Assembly: GCA_036321105.1 (NCBI GenBank)
Contig: JAYEPQ010000009.1
Coordinates: forward strand, 9,807,501 to 9,871,500
Direction: 5' to 3'
From: Dracaena cambodiana
Lineage: Eukaryota; Streptophyta; Magnoliopsida; Asparagales; Asparagaceae
DNA: 64,000 nucleotides
In this document: positions 60,419 through 64,000 of the stretch, in pieces
Layout: each line of letters starts with the position of its first letter
How positions within the stretch are numbered: position 1 is the stretch's first letter
The notes under the pieces: generated by a model
What the model was told of the DNA's origin: nothing
The model's input: only the letters and a program-made list of their open reading frames with translations
Databases searched by the model: none
Translations under genes and position numbers: made by a program

Positions 60419-61266
60419 ATAAGGAGCTGCAGCACTTGCAGTGCAGAATTGCAGCACTTGCAGTTCAAAATTGCGCTTCAGTGCAGCACTTTCCTTTCCT
60501 CTCGTGCTTCATTTCGGATGACAGATCCGAATTGACATTTGCAGAGGAGATCTTTTGCATGTGAACCAGGGAACTGAGCTTCAACACCCCGTAGAGAAAT
60601 CTTAAGTTCTTTTGCATGTGAACCAGGGAACTGAGCTTCAACACCCCGTAGAGAAATCTTACTGTTTGGTTATTGATGAGTTGATCATGTAAAAGCTTTT
60701 GGGAGAGCTATAACTCCCTCTTTGTAATCTTTTGCTTCATGAATAAAGATAAAATTATTTTCCTCTCTATCTGTTGGCTTCAAGAATCTTGCTTGCTCAA
60801 CAAACAGATGGTTAATAATTTTGGTAAAATAATCTAAGGCTCTTCCGCGTAACTTAGATTACTAATCCAAATGATCGGATAAGGATCATTTTAACTTAGA
60901 TGGAAGCGCCTAATTGCACTCGTCAGAAAATCTAAGTTTTTTTTTTTTCATGAAAACGCGAAGCTAAGGCACAGGCTATCCTCGCATTTTGTATAGTTGC
61001 GCGGAGTTAATCAACTTCGCTTTTTCTTAGTCGCGTGAGGCTAATAGCTTCGCGTCTTAGAGAGTAACTGACCAGTCACTATCTCCGAAACTCGCGCCGA
61101 ATTAAAAGAGGCGGTTCCTTCCATTTAAAAGAAATCTCTATTTCTTATCCTTCTCACTCTATTTGAGAATTTTCCAGAAACTTAGAGATTCAGGCGATCA
61201 GAGTTCAGACGACCCAATCTTCTTCCGACCGAGTTTCTCCAAATTTTCAGTCGATTTTTCTCAGCA
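60419..61266. other. Spacer between the two antisense frames
   Basis: Holds short repeats GCAGCACTTGCAGTGCAGAA (60428-60490), a 54-bp direct duplication around CATGTGAACCAGGGAACTGA (60551-60661), the AATAAA signal at 60742, and more GCGAAGCTAA/GCGGAGTTAA words. The part at 61060-61266 parallels 59310-59482 (CGCCGAAT, CGGAAATTC/CGGTTCC, TTTAAA), suggesting a duplicated promoter and leader. Confidence 0.6.
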
Positions 61267-64000
61267 ATGGCACCCAAAACTCGTGCTACTTCTCGAGTAG
61301 CTCCATCATCGGTGACTGGCGCAAGCAGTGGTGGCGGCGGCCAAGGCAGCGACGCGCCAGCCCACATTTCGCCCATCGGGGGTAAGAATCTCTCCATCGA
61401 GACTCTTTAGAACATTTCTAGAGTGATTTGGCTTAAATTTAACTGATCGATTAACTCTTTTACCGGCGAGATCGCCGTACTCCTGTCGTAAGGCTTGGAG
61501 AAGAAGAAAAGTCTCTGACTGCCTTCTTACGCGAAGTTATCGCGTCATCCTCGCGTTTAAAGCGCGAGGCTATTTTAAGTAGCAGTCGCGCTGAAAACGC
61601 GAGGCTATTTTAAGTAGCAGTCGCGCTGAAAACGCGAGGCTATTTTAAGTAGCAGTCGAGCTGAAAACGCGAGGCTATTTTAAGTAGCAGTCGCGCTGAA
61701 AACGCGAGGCTATTTTAAGTAGCAGTCGCGCTGAAAACGCGAGGCTGTTTCTGCGCGGTCTAATCTTTAGCTTCGCGCGACGCTATTCTTAACTTCGCGC
61801 GTTCTAATTTTTAGCTTCGCGCGGCCATACTTAGAGAAATTCTCTGCCCTAGAGAAACTTTTCTCATTCTGCTTTCTTTTTGCAGTAGGATATTCGATGG
61901 AATCTCTTCCCCACAAGAACTACTTCGGCTTTGCTGGGGGTTCTGATCCCTCAGGCCAATTCCGTTTCACTACCATCTTGCCCTCATACAAGCCAGACCC
62001 GAAGGAACGCAAGGAGAAGCTGATCAAGTACCACCCCACTACTGCGCGAGAAATCATAACTGACGCGGCTTTTGAAGATGTGAACAGAAGGGCGATGGAG
62101 AAACCCGCTTTCCTCTTTGGAGACCAGATGGATCACTCAGATGAGATCCTTTCTGAAGAGGAGCATGTTTGGTTATATAACTCAGGCGAAATGCTGATGT
62201 TTCTGCCTAGAATGGATCGTAACTATCCTCTGGTCTATCTTCAGAGGCTAGCGATGCCTCGAGAATTAAAGTGGGGACTGACTCAGGAGCAAGAGGGCGT
62301 CCCAACAGGCAAATTTGGTGCAAAAGGGGTTTATCAAAACGGTTCCCCCAGATGCATTACTGGCTTGCTTCCAGGCCGATTTGGCAAGGAGCTTCCAGTG
62401 GGAGAAGTCCCATCTCGTGCCCGAACTTTCTTAAGTGAGTTCTTGGCGAAGGATGGTCAGTACCCGGCTAGCGACTTCAGGATGCCTGGCTGGGTTCATT
62501 CTTCTAACAATATGTGGTGGGCACGCCTTGTTCAGTACATGCTGGATTCCCACGAGCCCATTTTAAAGGATATTGGCTTGTATAAAGCCATCAGGAATGT
62601 CCAATTCGGGTTTCCCTAGAGTGCTTATCACTTTTACTGCCTCTTGGAGATGTATAACCCTGAAACCTGTACTTTCTTTACACCAGTGGGTGAGCTAGGG
62701 TTCGCTCTCCACGAGATGTTTGAGGTTTCTGGGCTCTCGATGGGCGAAGTCCCTTACGAGGAGTATATCCCCACTACCGATGAGTTGAACATGCTATTGG
62801 CGAGGGATGAGCGCATTTATGTCACGTACTGGGAGATGATGTGCCATTATCATATCTGCGCTGACCAGACAGGTGCACGTAATCACGGTATTGGCCACAA
62901 GAAGTGGGCCGAATACCTTTTTGCCAACCTAAATTCTAAGGATAGCTCGGCCACTATCCATGGTCATTCTCCTGTCCCCATTTCAGAGATCGACCAACGT
63001 GTAGCCAGGGGCCATTACCGTTTGTTCTATACTACGGAATCCAATGAGAATGGATACGGTCCCGGTACTTCATTCAAGAGCTATCACTATCAAGCCCAAT
63101 TTCCGATCTCCAACAGAGATCTCATCGCCGGGTTTCTGATGCTGTGGCTCAAAAGATGCGTCGTGCCGTCATTGCCCAAGGAAGCGATTGCAGTGACCGT
63201 GGTATATCCAGCGGTACTTCTTGCATACGGCCGTCCCTTTGGACTCCTTCCCGCTATGGTATGCAATTTGCAATATAGATTGAGGGTATTCTGTCGTGAT
63301 TTCCTCCCCACTATTAAGGTCAAGGGGAAAGGAAAGGGCAAGTCGAAAGAGACTGCCCAACCGAAAACTCCAAACCCTAGGGTGGAGATGCCCTACACCT
63401 ATTTGATGGCGTGGCTTGTCTTGCACTGTCCCTCTTTAATGAGTGCGCCAGAGCGTCGTTCGGGCGAAAAGTGCTTCATCGTAGAACTGTATGAATGTTC
63501 TTCATGGAGGCAGAATTATATGTCCCAGATTCGGAAGACTCTTCGTAGCTTTCAGAATTACGAGATCTTCCGGTGTTTTCCTGACTTTCCCGGCGGAGGA
63601 TATGGGACGAGGCTAAAGGATACCCTGGGAGCAGATAAGTTCACTACTTTATCTACAGGAGCCTTCTGGTGGCTTCTCAACATCCGTCCCGGACACTTGG
63701 TGTATCGTCAAGATCTCCAGTGTCAGATTGAGCCATATACTCCGAGTCGCTTTGCTCGTCAATTTGGATATTCTCAACTCTATGTGGGTAATCCAAATAA
63801 AGATCTCGCTTACGAGGGGAATTTATACGAAGGTGCTCGTGGCTGGTTCCATTTTGCAGCGGGCGGGACCGAAACTGAATTCTCCTTGCCCCAGAAGGTG
63901 CCAGAATTAGCCATGACCCTCAGCTCCTGCAATTGGTTCAACATTGCGAATGCTGACGTGCCCGGCTTCTCTCTCAATCGCAGTTGTTGCAAAGAGATTG
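61267..64000 (+). CDS. PMD protein of element E (antisense frame; one stop; runs off window)
   Basis: Exon 1 is 61267-61381 (MAPKTRATSRVAPSSVTGAS, Gly-rich, phase 1, donor GGTAAGAA). Exon 2 starts at 61886 after TTTCTTTTTGCAG. The joined frame runs through ATG 61897 to the window edge, at least 739 codons, with one TAG at 62617-62619 (QFGFP, stop, SAYHFYCLLEMYNPETCTFF). Blocks include DIGLYKAIRN, FTPVGELGFALHEMFEVSGL, EYIPTTDELN, LAYGRPFGLLPAMVCNLQYR and WWLLNIRPGHLVYR. These resemble the transposon-type plant mobile domain (aminotransferase-like) proteins found in plant Ty3/Gypsy elements. A basic KGKGKGKSKE linker lies near 63327. Codon use is GC-richer than the surroundings. It is antisense to element E, like the extra frames known in Tat-lineage elements. 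Confidence 0.75.
61555..61746. repeat. 35-bp tandem array in the intron of the PMD frame
   Basis: About five and a half copies of GCGAGGCTATTTTAAGTAGC followed by AGTCGCGCTGAAAAC. Same period and same AGTCGCG.TGAA..GCGAGGCTAT core as the array at 59747-60100. Confidence 0.95.

Overview
This is nuclear DNA of a flowering plant. It is AT-rich, has intron-split genes with GT..AG borders, and is packed with plant transposon families: Ty3/Gypsy LTR elements with an initiator-Met tRNA primer site, Mutator-like, hAT and L1-type LINE elements. It also holds a decayed copy of plastid ndhA. I cannot name the species. A very GC-rich captured kinase exon at 52.2 kb hints at a monocot, but only weakly. 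No feature is bacterial or viral in layout.

Layout. 0-8.4 kb: small inverted-repeat elements, then the only ordinary host gene, the 5' six exons of a plastid 3-isopropylmalate dehydratase large subunit (leucine biosynthesis), read on the minus strand from 8408 to 5462 with two LINE fragments in intron 3. Its 3' half is not visible. 8.7-11.4 kb: a Mutator-like element inserted about 320 bp upstream of that gene's start codon. 11.5-23.4 kb: a gag-only LTR element (C, minus strand) whose right LTR is split by a second LTR element (B). 23.7-24.4 kb: a LINE 3' end with a perfect target duplication. 26.0-37.0 kb: a hAT transposase pseudogene cut in two by LTR element D. 38.7-48.5 kb: mostly gene-free, with small hAT and Mutator-like MITEs, the ndhA fragment and a long foldback element. 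48.6-52.5 kb: a Pack-MULE carrying a BSK-kinase exon and split by a solo LTR of the D family. 53.2-64.0 kb: a three-level nest, a C-like LTR cut by a Mutator-like element with a plant mobile domain (PMD) gene and a MULE transposase, which is cut in turn by an LTR element (E) that extends past the window.

How it fits together. Almost every break in the older elements is explained by a younger insertion, and many borders are fixed by target-site duplications: ATTTT for C, GCACC for B, GAAGT for D, ATTCG for the solo LTR, and 8-9 bp for the DNA elements. Element E is the most striking part. Its 3' LTR and polypurine tract read on the minus strand, but next to them lie two intron-containing open frames on the plus strand: a small 71-residue one and a long PMD protein frame of at least 739 codons with a single stop. 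The introns of both hold arrays of the same 35-bp GCGAGGCTA unit, and a related motif fills the LTRs of the D family.
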